This document shows, one piece after another, positions 49,647-58,356 of a stretch of 64,000 bases of DNA. This DNA comes from Patescibacteria group bacterium. GTDB taxonomy: Bacteria; Patescibacteriota; Minisyncoccia; UBA6257; 2-01-FULL-56-20. Position 1 is the first letter of the stretch. Every line of letters starts with the position of its first letter. Where the stretch lies: the NCBI GenBank assembly GCA_028865305.1, contig JAGWKM010000001.1, positions 1-64,000 on the forward strand. The letters are read 5' to 3'. The notes under the pieces are model-generated. The model was not told the DNA's origin. It made no database searches and saw nothing but the letters and a program-made list of their open reading frames with translations. The position numbers were made by a program, and so were the translations under genes.

Positions 49647-50291
49647 ATGAACCGCACCGCAAAACAAGTCATTGCCGTCATAGCTTCACTTTTTCTCGCC
49701 TTTTTGGCGGTTTACGGTTCCTATCTTCCGATGCGGAAGGCGGAGATCTTTATCGGCACTTTGCAGAGTTTCCAGACGCAGCCGGTAAGCTCCCTGCAGG
49801 AACTTGAAACCCGCCTTGAAGTGCCGCTCAACTATCCTTCGCCAATCGGCCAGGAAGAATTGGTGCGGAATACGGCGAACAGCGTCTTGAGTTTCATCCA
49901 ACAGGGTACGGATGCGACGACAACAGCCCAGCTGATTTCGTTCCTGAACCAGTATTACGATCCGATTATCGTGCGGGGGAAGGGCATGAGTTTCGAGCAG
50001 GATCTTTACCTTCTTGGCGCAATCAATGAAATTGCCTTCACGCGGACCGGAAATCCGATTTACCTGCAATCGTCCCTGCGGTACTATGGCGAGGGCGTGC
50101 AGCTTGGGCCGAATCGGCCGCAACCGCTCTACGGGCTCTATGATGTTTACCGGTTTGCGGGCGATGCTACGGATACGATTGCGGTTGCCGAGCGGATCCT
50201 GCAGCTTTGGCCGAATGACCCGAATATAAAGAACGGTTTGGCGCAATTCCTCCAATCAGTGGAGAAACCGACGACATCCGGTAAAAAATAG
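49647..50291 (+). CDS. Membrane-anchored TPR-like protein
   Basis: A 214-residue protein with an N-terminal signal anchor (VIAVIASLFLAFLAVYGSYLP). Its helical outer domain includes PQPLYGLYDVYRFAGDATDTIAVAERILQLWPNDPNIKNGL, a TPR-like pair of helices. It starts 3 nt after the O-antigen ligase-like stop. Proteins of this arrangement may act as partner or length-control factors for Wzy-type enzymes; that is inference. Confidence 0.78.
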   Translation: MNRTAKQVIAVIASLFLAFLAVYGSYLPMRKAEIFIGTLQSFQTQPVSSLQELETRLEVPLNYPSPIGQEELVRNTANSVLSFIQQGTDATTTAQLISFLNQYYDPIIVRGKGMSFEQDLYLLGAINEIAFTRTGNPIYLQSSLRYYGEGVQLGPNRPQPLYGLYDVYRFAGDATDTIAVAERILQLWPNDPNIKNGLAQFLQSVEKPTTSGKK

Positions 50292-50332
50292 GGTAATGGA
50301 AAGGCCGTCGTATTCGTGATAACCTTCTTCGT

Positions 50333-51421
50333 ATGAAGAAGGTTTTTGTTTCCGGGACGTATGATATCCTGCATGCCGGCCACGTTCAATTTTTCGAGGA
50401 TGCGAAACGGCTCGGCGGCCATCTTACCGTTTGTTTCGCGAGCGATGAGGTCCTTAAAATGTATAAAGGAAGGGAACCTTCACTGCCGGCGGACAATAAA
50501 AAGGTCCTGATCGGTTCGTTGTCATGCGTCGATAAGGTGGTATCAAGTTCCGACCTCCATCCGATTTTTGATTTCATAACCCACCTTAAAAACGAGAAAC
50601 CGGATATTCTTGCGGTCACCGAAGACGATAAGTTTAAGGACAAAAAAAAGGACCTTTGCGCGCAATTGGGGATTGAATTTGCGGTCTTGCCCAAACGGAA
50701 CCTGGCGACTCCCGTTTCGACTACCAGGATATTGCAGCATCTGGCCGGAAAGGAAAGAGTTCCTCTGCGGGTTGACTTTGCCGGAGGATGGCTGGATGTT
50801 CCGCGGTTTGCAAGGCCGGGCTCCTTTATCGTAAACTGCGCTATTTCGCCATTGGTTTCAAGCGATTCCTGGCCGTATGAATTAAGCGGCGGATTGGGGG
50901 GGTCGGCGGCCCATGCGTTGCTTGCCATTAAGAATGGCGTATCTTCCGAACTCAATTTGGGCGTTGGCTGGCAGGATCCTGCCGTCATTGAGGAGACGGG
51001 CCTTTGCGTGTGGCGTTCCGGGAAAAAACCCGTGCTTGATTTCAAAATGAACCCGGATATTTTGCTTGGCGGCAGGATGTTGATTTTTTATACCGGCAAA
51101 GGGCATTATACGCCGGATCTTGCCAAGCTGAAGCGTGACTTCGACCTTATTTGCCGGGCGGGGAAAACGGCGCGGGACGCAGTTATCAAATCAGACCTTT
51201 CTCTTTTAGCGCGCGCGATTTCCATGAGCTATCGTGCGCAGCTTGGTGAAGGCATGGAAAAACTTCCTGATTTCGAACATTGTTTGGCGAAGAAATATTT
51301 GGGCGGCGGCCATGGCGGATACGCGTTGTATCTTTTTGCCGATAAGGCGCACCGTGACCGTGCCTCAAAACGGAAAGGGACGAAGAAAATCGAGCCGTAT
51401 TTGAAGGGCGAAACCATATGA
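50333..51421 (+). CDS. Fused cytidylyltransferase-like and GHMP kinase-like protein
   Basis: A 362-residue two-domain protein. Residues 1-~140 are a TagD/HldE-C type nucleotidyltransferase: VSGTYDILHAGHVQFFEDAK (HxGH) and PVSTTRI. Residues ~143-362 begin VPLRVDFAGGWLDVPRFA and contain GLGGSAAHA (187-195) and LGGGHGGYALYLF, the three motifs of a shortened GHMP kinase of the HddA/fucokinase branch. Together they could phosphorylate and activate a sugar to an NDP-sugar. It overlaps by 4 nt the fucosyltransferase downstream, which suggests it makes that enzyme's donor. Confidence 0.82.
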   Translation: MKKVFVSGTYDILHAGHVQFFEDAKRLGGHLTVCFASDEVLKMYKGREPSLPADNKKVLIGSLSCVDKVVSSSDLHPIFDFITHLKNEKPDILAVTEDDKFKDKKKDLCAQLGIEFAVLPKRNLATPVSTTRILQHLAGKERVPLRVDFAGGWLDVPRFARPGSFIVNCAISPLVSSDSWPYELSGGLGGSAAHALLAIKNGVSSELNLGVGWQDPAVIEETGLCVWRSGKKPVLDFKMNPDILLGGRMLIFYTGKGHYTPDLAKLKRDFDLICRAGKTARDAVIKSDLSLLARAISMSYRAQLGEGMEKLPDFEHCLAKKYLGGGHGGYALYLFADKAHRDRASKRKGTKKIEPYLKGETI

Positions 51422-52308
51422 TTACGGTTTTTTTGCGGGGCGGATTGGGCAACCAAATGTTCCAGTACGCGCTCGGCTTGCATTTGGCAAAACGCAACCG
51501 AACGGAGCTTCGCCTTGATGCTTCTTTCCTGAACGACCGTTTTCCGCGGCGGCAGTTTACCTATCGCGCGTACGATTTGGATGTTTTTGATATCAACCCG
51601 GCGTTTACCCGGTTGTCGAAAATCTCAGGCAGGATTCCGGTTCCCGGCTTGTGGCTCGGCGCGGATCTCGCGCTCGCCCGTATTGAAAATGCCTTGGGCG
51701 TCCGGAAAATCATCAAAGAAAAAAAGGATGGCGCTTTTGATCCCTCCGTTTTCCTCACTCCGCCCTCCGCTTTCCTTTATGGCTTTTGGCAAAGCGAGAA
51801 ATATTTTATCGATATTGCCGAAGACGTCCGCAGGGCGTTCCGGTTCCGTTATTCGATCGAAGGGGAGGCGGTCCGCATTGCCGAACAGATTGCTGCAACC
51901 GATTCGGTTTCCGTGAATGTCCGCCGCGGCGATTATCTTTTATCGGCGAACCTCAAGCGGCTTGGTGAAACCACGCTTTCCTATTACGGGCGTGCGGCGG
52001 CGCACATAGCTGATCGCGTCCGCAGCCCTCATTTTTTCGTCATTTCGGACGATATTGCCTGGTGCCGCGAGCATCTTCGGCTTGGATTTCCGACGACCTA
52101 CGTGAGCGCTACGTCCGGCGGATATAAGCAAAATTTTCATTTGCAGCTTATAGCGCAATGCAAACATAACATTATCGCGAATAGCACCTTTGGCTGGTGG
52201 GGCGCCTGGCTGAACCAAAATCCCGGCAAGATCGTGGTTGCGCCGAAAATTTGGCATCCGGGGTTGGAGCGGGATGATATCGTGCCGGAGAGGTGGATTA
52301 GATTATAG
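51418..52308 (+). CDS. GT11 alpha-1,2-fucosyltransferase
   Basis: A 296-residue GT11 protein: TVFLRGGLGNQMFQYALGLHLA, VSVNVRRGDYLLSANL, FFVISDDIAWCREHL and IIANSTFGWWGAWLNQNPGKIVVAP. It is intact and of standard length, unlike the insertion-bearing paralogue at 35135. It overlaps the nucleotidyltransferase-kinase fusion by 4 nt. Confidence 0.94.
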   Translation: MITVFLRGGLGNQMFQYALGLHLAKRNRTELRLDASFLNDRFPRRQFTYRAYDLDVFDINPAFTRLSKISGRIPVPGLWLGADLALARIENALGVRKIIKEKKDGAFDPSVFLTPPSAFLYGFWQSEKYFIDIAEDVRRAFRFRYSIEGEAVRIAEQIAATDSVSVNVRRGDYLLSANLKRLGETTLSYYGRAAAHIADRVRSPHFFVISDDIAWCREHLRLGFPTTYVSATSGGYKQNFHLQLIAQCKHNIIANSTFGWWGAWLNQNPGKIVVAPKIWHPGLERDDIVPERWIRL

Positions 52309-52385
52309 CTGACAACTAATAACTGCCAACTGACAACTGCCGACTGGCAACGGATAACGGATATCATCAGTGTTATAATCAAATT

Positions 52386-53714
52386 ATGAGCGAACGGCTG
52401 AGGAATGTTTTCCAGTGGCCTGAGTTTCGGCCGGCGTGGTACCTTTTGGTTGCCGCGATTGCGGTGTTTTTGGTGGGCGTTTTTGAGTTGCCGGCGCTTT
52501 GGGTTTTAACTCAGACCATTTTGCTCGCTCTCATTGTCGCCTTCACCTTTTTGGGGATTTATAAGGGCGCCACGGCGGAGCGGGCTGCCGCAGTGGAGCA
52601 CGGCGAATTGGAAGGGATATTGGCGAGTACGGTTGACGCTTTGGTTTTATATGACAGCCGTTTCCGGATCGTTTTTTGGAATCCCGCCGCCGAACGGCTT
52701 TTTAAAATTTCCGCGAGGGATGCCCTCGGGCACGTGATTTCGCCGCAGGATATGCAGCGGCCGGCGTGGTGCGCATTGGCTCAAGTCGTTTTTCCCACTC
52801 TCGCGCCGCGCATTGTTTTCCAGTCGAAAGAAGGTGAATTTCCGCAGACCATCGACCTTTCTCTTGCCGATCCTCCGTTGGAGCTTCGCGTCATTACGGC
52901 TCCGGTGCAGGACGCGCAGGGGCGCGCAGCGGTGTTCATTAAAGTAGTCCACGATCGTACGCCGCAAATCGCCGCGCTCCGTTCGAATATAGAATTCATC
53001 ACTGTTGCGTCCCACCAGCTCCGTGGGCCGATCACCGATATTTCTTGGGCCCTCCAAGTGGCGAGCGAAGACCGGCAGCTGGACGATTCGATCAGGCCCG
53101 TCATTGATAATGCCTACGCGGCAAGTAAAAATCTCATCAAGCGGATTGAGGATCTTTTGGATGTTGCCCGCATAGAAGAGGGCAAGGTCGGGTATATTTT
53201 CAACGAATCCGATATCGCCGATTTCGTCGGCGGCGTGCTGGCGGGCGTGCTTCCGCAGGCGCGGAAGACCGGCATTAAATTATATTTTGACAGGCCATCG
53301 GAACCGTTGCCGCATGTTTTCATTGATGAAAAGCGTCTTTCGGCTGCAGTGACCAATCTGCTTGAAAATGCCATCCGCTATAACGTTGAGAACGGCGAGG
53401 TTGTGGTGCGAGTGGATCAAGTGCCGGGGCAGCCATTTGTGGAGGTGAGCATTAAGGACACCGGCATCGGGATTCCTCCCGGAGCTATTCCAAACCTGTT
53501 TGTAAAATTCTATCGGGCGGAAAATGCGGTACAGGCGCAGACAGAGGGGACGGGCATCGGTTTGTTTATTGCGAAAAATGTTATTGCGGCGCATGGTGGC
53601 GAGATTAAAGTTGTATCGGAGCTGAACCGCGGGACGACGATGACGTTTACGCTGCCGACGGATCGCGCGCTTGTGCCGCAAGGGGAGATAGGGCCGGAAG
53701 GATTCCTCCTGTAG
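52386..53714 (+). CDS. Sensor histidine kinase with PAS domain
   Basis: A 442-residue protein with two N-terminal membrane segments, a PAS-like sensor (ALVLYDSRFRIVFWNPAAERLF), a dimerisation/phosphorylation helix with the His in TVASHQLRGPITDISWAL (about residue 210), and an ATPase domain (N box NLLENAIRYN, G boxes DTGIGIP and GTGIGLFIAKNVIAAHGG). No response regulator gene is adjacent. TGTTATAAT (TATAAT 52374-52379) ends exactly 6 nt before ATG 52386. A CTGACAACT-type word repeat (52309-52345) lies upstream. Confidence 0.95.
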   Translation: MSERLRNVFQWPEFRPAWYLLVAAIAVFLVGVFELPALWVLTQTILLALIVAFTFLGIYKGATAERAAAVEHGELEGILASTVDALVLYDSRFRIVFWNPAAERLFKISARDALGHVISPQDMQRPAWCALAQVVFPTLAPRIVFQSKEGEFPQTIDLSLADPPLELRVITAPVQDAQGRAAVFIKVVHDRTPQIAALRSNIEFITVASHQLRGPITDISWALQVASEDRQLDDSIRPVIDNAYAASKNLIKRIEDLLDVARIEEGKVGYIFNESDIADFVGGVLAGVLPQARKTGIKLYFDRPSEPLPHVFIDEKRLSAAVTNLLENAIRYNVENGEVVVRVDQVPGQPFVEVSIKDTGIGIPPGAIPNLFVKFYRAENAVQAQTEGTGIGLFIAKNVIAAHGGEIKVVSELNRGTTMTFTLPTDRALVPQGEIGPEGFLL

Positions 53715-53740
53715 GCATTCCGCAAATCGATATAAGGTTG

Positions 53741-53945
53741 CGGCTGAAAGCTGGCGCGGCATTTTGAAACTGCTGTCATCCGCGCGCAAACCATGGTCCG
53801 CAGCCGTCCAATTCGGCTGCAAAAATTCGGGTCCCCCGCGGCAAGCACGACCCCAAATTTTTGCTAGCCGAATTGTTCCGGTTGCGTCCTTGGTTTGCAG
53901 CGCGTCCGCCAGAAGGTTTCAAAACGCCGCGCCAGCTTTCAGCCG
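53741..53945. repeat. Giant imperfect palindrome (~205 bp)
   Basis: A 20-bp outer stem, 53741-53760 with 53926-53945, continues inward through TTTTGAAAC/GTTTCAAAA, a CGCGC-type stem and CAATTCGGCTGC-AAAAATT-like arms. It lies between the histidine kinase (plus) and a minus-strand gene. No ORF of note. Its Y-shape is reminiscent of loci A/B, but without sequence similarity. Confidence 0.88.
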
Positions 53946-53973
53946 TCACGTATCGGATTTACGGATGCCTGCG

Positions 53974-54021
53974 CTCGTCATTTTCAAGGAAAGGTAGCGG
54001 CCGGAACGATTTTCCGGCCGT
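53974..54021 (-). terminator. 3'-end repeat with terminator hairpin, copy 1
   Basis: On the minus strand ACGGCCGGAA...TTCCGGCCG is followed by CTACCTTTCC and TGAAAATGACGAG. The same arrangement, with a changed stem, is at 55355-55405. It lies 44 nt after the stop of the gene at 54065. Confidence 0.75.
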
Positions 54022-54064
54022 CCATAATTGAACTGCTATTTTCTGCATTTCGCGAAGACGGAGA

Positions 54065-55291
54065 TTAAAGCGGCGAAGAAGAAGCCGCTGTTTGAATGTC
54101 TTGGATAATCTGATTCGGATCGGTATTGAGCGCATAGCTAGCCCAAGCTCGGACCAGCGGGCTTTCGCTGTGCTGGTATCGCTGTAAAATTTGCATCGCT
54201 ATCGAATGTTCGGGCTCTGGGCCGTTGATCCTCAAAAGCATCAGTCCACCATGCAGCGCGTCGCTTTGGAGTATTGGCTCATCGGTATTGATAGCATTGA
54301 GCATAAAGTTATAATCATCTGTCGTCATGAACGATTCTATTGTCGTTTTTACAAAGGCCGAATCATTTAACTGAGGGTTTTTCAAGGACGCTAGTGCTGC
54401 GTTCGCGCTCGTAAACGCAATATCTAGGCTGCTAAACTTATTCGCATTTTGTTTTATTGCGGTTATTTCTTGTTGATATTTCAAAAAAACATCTTTTTGG
54501 CTGATATTACCATGACCATCGTAAAATGAAATCAGGGCTGGAACAGCCGACTCTTCCACTTTTTCACCGATGAGCCATTGAATCATCGTAGCATCTTTTG
54601 CTTCTTCCATTTTCCTTCCCCAAACGATCAAGGCTTGTAACAAAAGTTCTGCTCTTCTGGGATTGCTCGAGCTACTATAAGTGTTGGCAAGAATAATCAT
54701 TCGTCTGGTAAATCGCAGGGTGTTCGCCGGACTGAATGGTGATGGTACATCTGAAATTGGTGTCTTCGGAATAGGAAAATGTTCAGGGGAAAAAGAGAAA
54801 TTCTGTTTAGCAGCCATTGTCATCAAAAATTGCTCATCTTGCGTTCCAAGATTAATCTTATTTTCATCAGACCCGCCATAAACGTTATCCCATGTGCCGC
54901 TCACGTGATGAAAAATTGGGGTGGGCGTATCGTAGCCGAAATACATTATATAGTCGTCAGCTCCATTTCCGGGTTGGTTTGGAATTTTAATTCCGAGATC
55001 AGCAAGAGAAGTTTGGTGTTGTAAACCGAAACTCGGAGTTGTTGTCGCACTAAAATTAGCAAGGTTAACTGCCGAAGTCGCATTCCTTTCCTGAACATAT
55101 GTGTACATAAATTCTCCTAAAAAGCGAACTTCTCCGCCAGTTATGATGTCCGTTATTGCCAGGAGGGCAATTATTAAAATAATTGGCAGAATAAGGAAAT
55201 TAAAAAGTCGCCGCTTAAAAAAGCTCGGCTTGTTTGCCGGACTGGGAGGGGCGGGAACAATCGCTGGCGGATCTTGCGGAGGCAAATCCAT
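54065..55291 (-). CDS. Membrane-anchored protein with extracytoplasmic helical domain, unknown
   Basis: A 408-residue protein: proline-rich cytoplasmic N-terminus, one membrane segment (LFNFLILPIILIIALLAITDII) and a large outer domain with acidic, helical repeats such as ALISFYDGHGNIS and DALHGGLMLLRINGPEPEHSIAMQILQRY, suggestive of HEAT/TPR-like packing. No family is recognised. TGTTAAAAT on the minus strand (plus 55298-55303) ends 6 nt before ATG 55291, so a leaderless mRNA is predicted. Confidence 0.78.
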   Translation of the reverse strand: MDLPPQDPPAIVPAPPSPANKPSFFKRRLFNFLILPIILIIALLAITDIITGGEVRFLGEFMYTYVQERNATSAVNLANFSATTTPSFGLQHQTSLADLGIKIPNQPGNGADDYIMYFGYDTPTPIFHHVSGTWDNVYGGSDENKINLGTQDEQFLMTMAAKQNFSFSPEHFPIPKTPISDVPSPFSPANTLRFTRRMIILANTYSSSSNPRRAELLLQALIVWGRKMEEAKDATMIQWLIGEKVEESAVPALISFYDGHGNISQKDVFLKYQQEITAIKQNANKFSSLDIAFTSANAALASLKNPQLNDSAFVKTTIESFMTTDDYNFMLNAINTDEPILQSDALHGGLMLLRINGPEPEHSIAMQILQRYQHSESPLVRAWASYALNTDPNQIIQDIQTAASSSPL

Positions 55292-55354
55292 AAAGGTATT
55301 TTAACACTTTCTGCTTTTTGATTTCTTGGTAGTGCCGGAGTGCACGCGCCTACA

Positions 55355-55405
55355 CTCGTCATTTTCAGTTGAAAAGGTAGCGGCCGGAGCAATGCTCCGG
55401 CCGTC
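55355..55405 (-). terminator. 3'-end repeat with terminator hairpin, copy 2
   Basis: On the minus strand CGGCCGGAGCATTGCTCCGGCCG (hairpin, ends 55381-55404) is followed by CTACCTTTTC and TGAAAATGACGAG. The hairpin starts 1 nt after the stop codon of the methyltransferase-like gene. It shares its flanks with 53974-54021 but has compensating stem changes. Confidence 0.8.
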
Positions 55406-55962
55406 TATTTATCATCTCGGCCTTTGAGCCGGGATCCTTGCTTCCCAAATTTTATCGTCATCCCGAGGCATTCGTCACCATGTTCGCTCACTTGATAGGC
55501 AATGTTAATTATTTTTCCCTTTCGGGCTATTCCTTTTAATAGTAATTGGTAATCGATTTTATCCCTAAAAAGAAGATTAATAATAACCAAGTATTTGGTT
55601 TTTATGGAAAAAAGTGAAGCCAATATGTCCGCGAATTTGTTTTTCCCGAATTTTTCGGCTTCGCCGAGGAAAAGATGTGCGAGGACAAGATCAACTTTCC
55701 GGTTCCTGAAGTTTTTGATGTCGCTTTCGATGATTTTGTAGTTCTTTTCCGGCACGCACTCCAAAATCGGCTGGATTTTCCGCTCGTCGCCGGGGTAGAC
55801 GACGGCCTGAACTATATTTTTGGGAAATCGATGCGCTAAATAATGGATGCTTGTCCGTCCGGCACCCATATCAATAACCTTCTTTATTTCAGGATTCCTG
55901 ATGTCCGCGAAGAGGGTATCCAGGAGTTTTTTCTGTGATTTGCTGATTTTCCATGCCGACAT
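55405..55962 (-). CDS. Class I methyltransferase-like protein with repeat-derived C-terminus
   Basis: A 185-residue protein: KKVIDMGAGRTSIHYLAHRFP (SAM-binding loop), AVVYPGDERKIQPILE and VDLVLAHLFLGEAEKF. It is likely SAM-binding; substrate unknown. The last ten residues (GSRLKGRDDK) and the approach to the stop are encoded by a GGGATCC...GGCCGAGATGAT repeat of the GTCATCCCGG type (55413-55440), so the gene's end seems to have been rewritten by a repeat. Confidence 0.78.
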   Translation of the reverse strand: MSAWKISKSQKKLLDTLFADIRNPEIKKVIDMGAGRTSIHYLAHRFPKNIVQAVVYPGDERKIQPILECVPEKNYKIIESDIKNFRNRKVDLVLAHLFLGEAEKFGKNKFADILASLFSIKTKYLVIINLLFRDKIDYQLLLKGIARKGKIINIAYQVSEHGDECLGMTIKFGKQGSRLKGRDDK

Positions 55963-56054
55963 GGCCTCATAATAGCACTGTTTTCGGTTTAATTTTGTAA
56001 TTCTGTCGCAAAAGGAATTATTAAATAATCTTTATTTTTTCTTTAGAAAAAATT

Positions 56055-56498
56055 AGCCCCCATCCCGAAACTACGCCGCCCGCGCTCCTGGCCAAATGCC
56101 GCAAGGGCTAGGCGCAAGAAAATGTCGTACTCTCCGTACGGCATTTTTGCGGCAACAACGGCCTTGCGGCATTTGGCCGGAGCCCTCCGGGTCGCGGCTG
56201 ATGTGCGTGAGGGCGTCGTTATTCCTCGGAGCCAGGGCCCGCTCTTGTCTCCGAGGAAAGCCTAGCCCTCGCGTACATCAGCCCGCAACGCGGGCTGGAT
56301 TATTTTGGAGATGGGGGCTGATATCACAGCCAGCCTACCACCTGGCAATTCGGAGTCCGAATCTCCGCCGCTCCACAATTGGTGGATGCCGGATGGCCTG
56401 ACATCCATAGCACGGCGCATACTATGGATATCAAGATAGTAGGCTGGTGTGGCGCCTTAACGCACCACTTTCAAGAGCCGGGTTTCCGCCCGGTTTTT
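56055..56498 (+). ncRNA. Locus B: candidate large structured RNA, paralogue of locus A
   Basis: Domain 1 (56055-56319) starts AGCCCCCATC and ends GATGGGGGCT. It shares with locus A the blocks CGCCCGCGCT, ATGCCGCAAGGGC, CCTTGCGGCATTTGGCC, CGGAGCCA...TTGTCTCC and CGCAACGCGGGCTGGA, while the stems between them differ but still pair. Downstream are a T-arm CGGAG-TCCGAAT-CTCCG (56351-56367) and the TGACATCCATA...TATGGATATCA hairpin (56399-56433). GTAGGCTGG (56439-56447) is complementary to CCAGCCTAC (56330-56338), and a terminator follows (56478-56498). The 5' acceptor and D arm seen in locus A are missing or changed. Confidence 0.8.
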
Positions 56499-56523
56499 GA
56501 GTTGCATCCCAAACCGCTTAGAG

Positions 56524-56529
56524 TATAAT
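56524..56529 (+). promoter_or_regulatory. -10 element of pyrG
   Basis: TATAAT lies 10 nt before ATG 56540, directly after the terminator of locus B, so pyrG has its own near-leaderless promoter. Confidence 0.65.
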
Positions 56530-56539
56530 TGAGAACGAA

Positions 56540-58276
56540 ATGGCACGCCGACCGAAGAAAACCGCACAGGGCCGGAGGACGAAATATATTTTCATCTCCG
56601 GAGGTGTGATGTCGTCGGTTGGGAAAGGCATTGCGGCGGCCTCTATCGGTAAAATTCTCCAGGCACGCGGCTTTGAGGTCACCGCCATCAAAATCGATCC
56701 CTATGTGAATGTCGACGCGGGCACCATGAACCCCACCGAACACGGTGAGGTTTTTGTTTTGGACGACGGCATGGAATGCGATCAGGATATGGGCAATTAC
56801 GAGCGGTTTCTCGACCGGGATTTGAGCCGGGCGAATTATATGACGACCGGCAGCGTTTATTTGGACCTTATCACGCGCGAACGGAATCTTGAGTTCCGCG
56901 GCCGCTGCGTGAATGTGGTGCCCGATGTGCCGCTTGAGGTTATCCGCAAAATTGAGCTTGCCGCAAAGAAAACGAAGGCGGATATCGTGCTCGTCGAGAT
57001 CGGCGGCACGGTCGGCGATTATCAGAACCTACTCTTCCTCGAAGCGGTCCGATTGCTGAAATTCAAGCAGCCGCACGACGTGCTCTTGGCGCTCGTGAGC
57101 TACATCCCGTCGCTTTCCGGCGGCGGCAACGAATTAAAGACGAAACCGACGCAGCATGCGGTGCGCAACCTGAATTCCGCCGGTTTGCTGCCGGACCTCG
57201 TCATAGCCCGCGCCGCGGTTGCCCTCGACAAGAAGCGCAAGGAAAAACTGGAATTCATGTGCGGCCTCGAAAAGGGGTCGGTGATTTCCGCGCCGGATGT
57301 TTCAAGCGTTTACGACGTGCCGCTCAATTTTGAAAAAGATAAGATCAGCGACCAGATTTTGGAAAAACTGGATTTGATTTCCCGGAAGCGCGACCTGAAG
57401 GAATGGCGGCGGCTGTCGTCCGTGGTGCACAACGCGAAGCAAACGGTGCGCATCGGCATTGTCGGAAAATATTTCGGCACCGGCAGGTTTATTCTGACGG
57501 ATTCGTACATTTCCGTGATCGAGGCGGTGAAGCACGCGGCCTATGCTGTGAAGCGCAAACCGATATTGGAATGGGTTGATGCGGAGGAATTCGAAAAACG
57601 TCCGCAGAAGGTACAGGAGCTTTCGAAGTATGGTGGTATTATTGTGCCGGGCGGATTCGGATCGCGCGGCGTGGAGGGAATCATCAATGCCATCCGCTAT
57701 TGCCGCGAGAAAAAGATCCCATATTTCGGTTTGTGCTACGGCATGCAGCTCGCGGTCGTCGAATTCGCGCGGCACGTGGCCGGTCTGAAGCGGGCGCATA
57801 CGACGGAGATCGACAAAAAGACGCCGGAGCCGGTGATTGACATCATGGCGGACCAGAAGGAAAAGCTCGCGGTCAAAAATTATGGCGGTACCATGCGCCT
57901 TGGCGCCTATCCGGCCATTCTGAAGAAGGGCAGTATTGCTTTCAGAGCGTATGGCGGCAAGCGGCAGATTTCGGAGCGGCATCGGCACCGGTACGAGGTC
58001 AATCCGCAGTATATTGACCGGATAGAAAAGAAGGGCTTGGTTTTTTCCGGCACATCGCCCGACCGCCGCCTGATGGAAATCGCCGAATTGCCGGCCGATA
58101 AGCATCCATTCTTCTTGGGCACCCAGTTCCATCCTGAATTGAAAACCCGCCCCATCGGCGGCCATCCCTTATTCAAAGAATTCATGAAAGCGGCGGCGAA
58201 GCGGAGCGCATTGATCGTGCCGGCATCATTTTCAAGACTTCCCTTGCGGGCGCGGGTTCTGGCGAAAAAGAAATAA
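56540..58276 (+). CDS. pyrG: CTP synthase
   Basis: A 578-residue two-domain enzyme converting UTP to CTP with glutamine. The amidoligase domain has KYIFISGGVMSSVGKGIAAASIG, KIDPYVNVDAGTMNP, EHGEVFVLDDG and VEIGGTVGDYQ. The class I glutaminase has the nucleophile in YFGLCYGMQLAVVEFAR and the catalytic pair in GTQFHPELKTRP. The N-terminal basic extension (MARRPKKTAQGRR) is slightly longer than usual. CTP also feeds the cytidylyltransferase at 50333. Confidence 0.97.
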   Translation: MARRPKKTAQGRRTKYIFISGGVMSSVGKGIAAASIGKILQARGFEVTAIKIDPYVNVDAGTMNPTEHGEVFVLDDGMECDQDMGNYERFLDRDLSRANYMTTGSVYLDLITRERNLEFRGRCVNVVPDVPLEVIRKIELAAKKTKADIVLVEIGGTVGDYQNLLFLEAVRLLKFKQPHDVLLALVSYIPSLSGGGNELKTKPTQHAVRNLNSAGLLPDLVIARAAVALDKKRKEKLEFMCGLEKGSVISAPDVSSVYDVPLNFEKDKISDQILEKLDLISRKRDLKEWRRLSSVVHNAKQTVRIGIVGKYFGTGRFILTDSYISVIEAVKHAAYAVKRKPILEWVDAEEFEKRPQKVQELSKYGGIIVPGGFGSRGVEGIINAIRYCREKKIPYFGLCYGMQLAVVEFARHVAGLKRAHTTEIDKKTPEPVIDIMADQKEKLAVKNYGGTMRLGAYPAILKKGSIAFRAYGGKRQISERHRHRYEVNPQYIDRIEKKGLVFSGTSPDRRLMEIAELPADKHPFFLGTQFHPELKTRPIGGHPLFKEFMKAAAKRSALIVPASFSRLPLRARVLAKKK

Positions 58277-58356
58277 CGGAGAATGGAGTACGGAGTATGG
58301 AGAATGAATGTCCCATTCTCCATTCTCCATTCTCCATTCTCCATTCTCCATTCTCC
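58277..58356. repeat. GGAGAATGG/CCATTCTCC minisatellite
   Basis: Tandem GGAGAATGG-like units are followed by their inverted form (CCATTCTCC repeated about six times), forming a potential hairpin up to the holA start. The same word occurs at 38680-38730, 40440-40475 and inside coding sequences. Confidence 0.88.

Noticed and set aside
57302-58165. Minus-strand open frame of 287 codons
   Set aside because: It is a shadow of pyrG.
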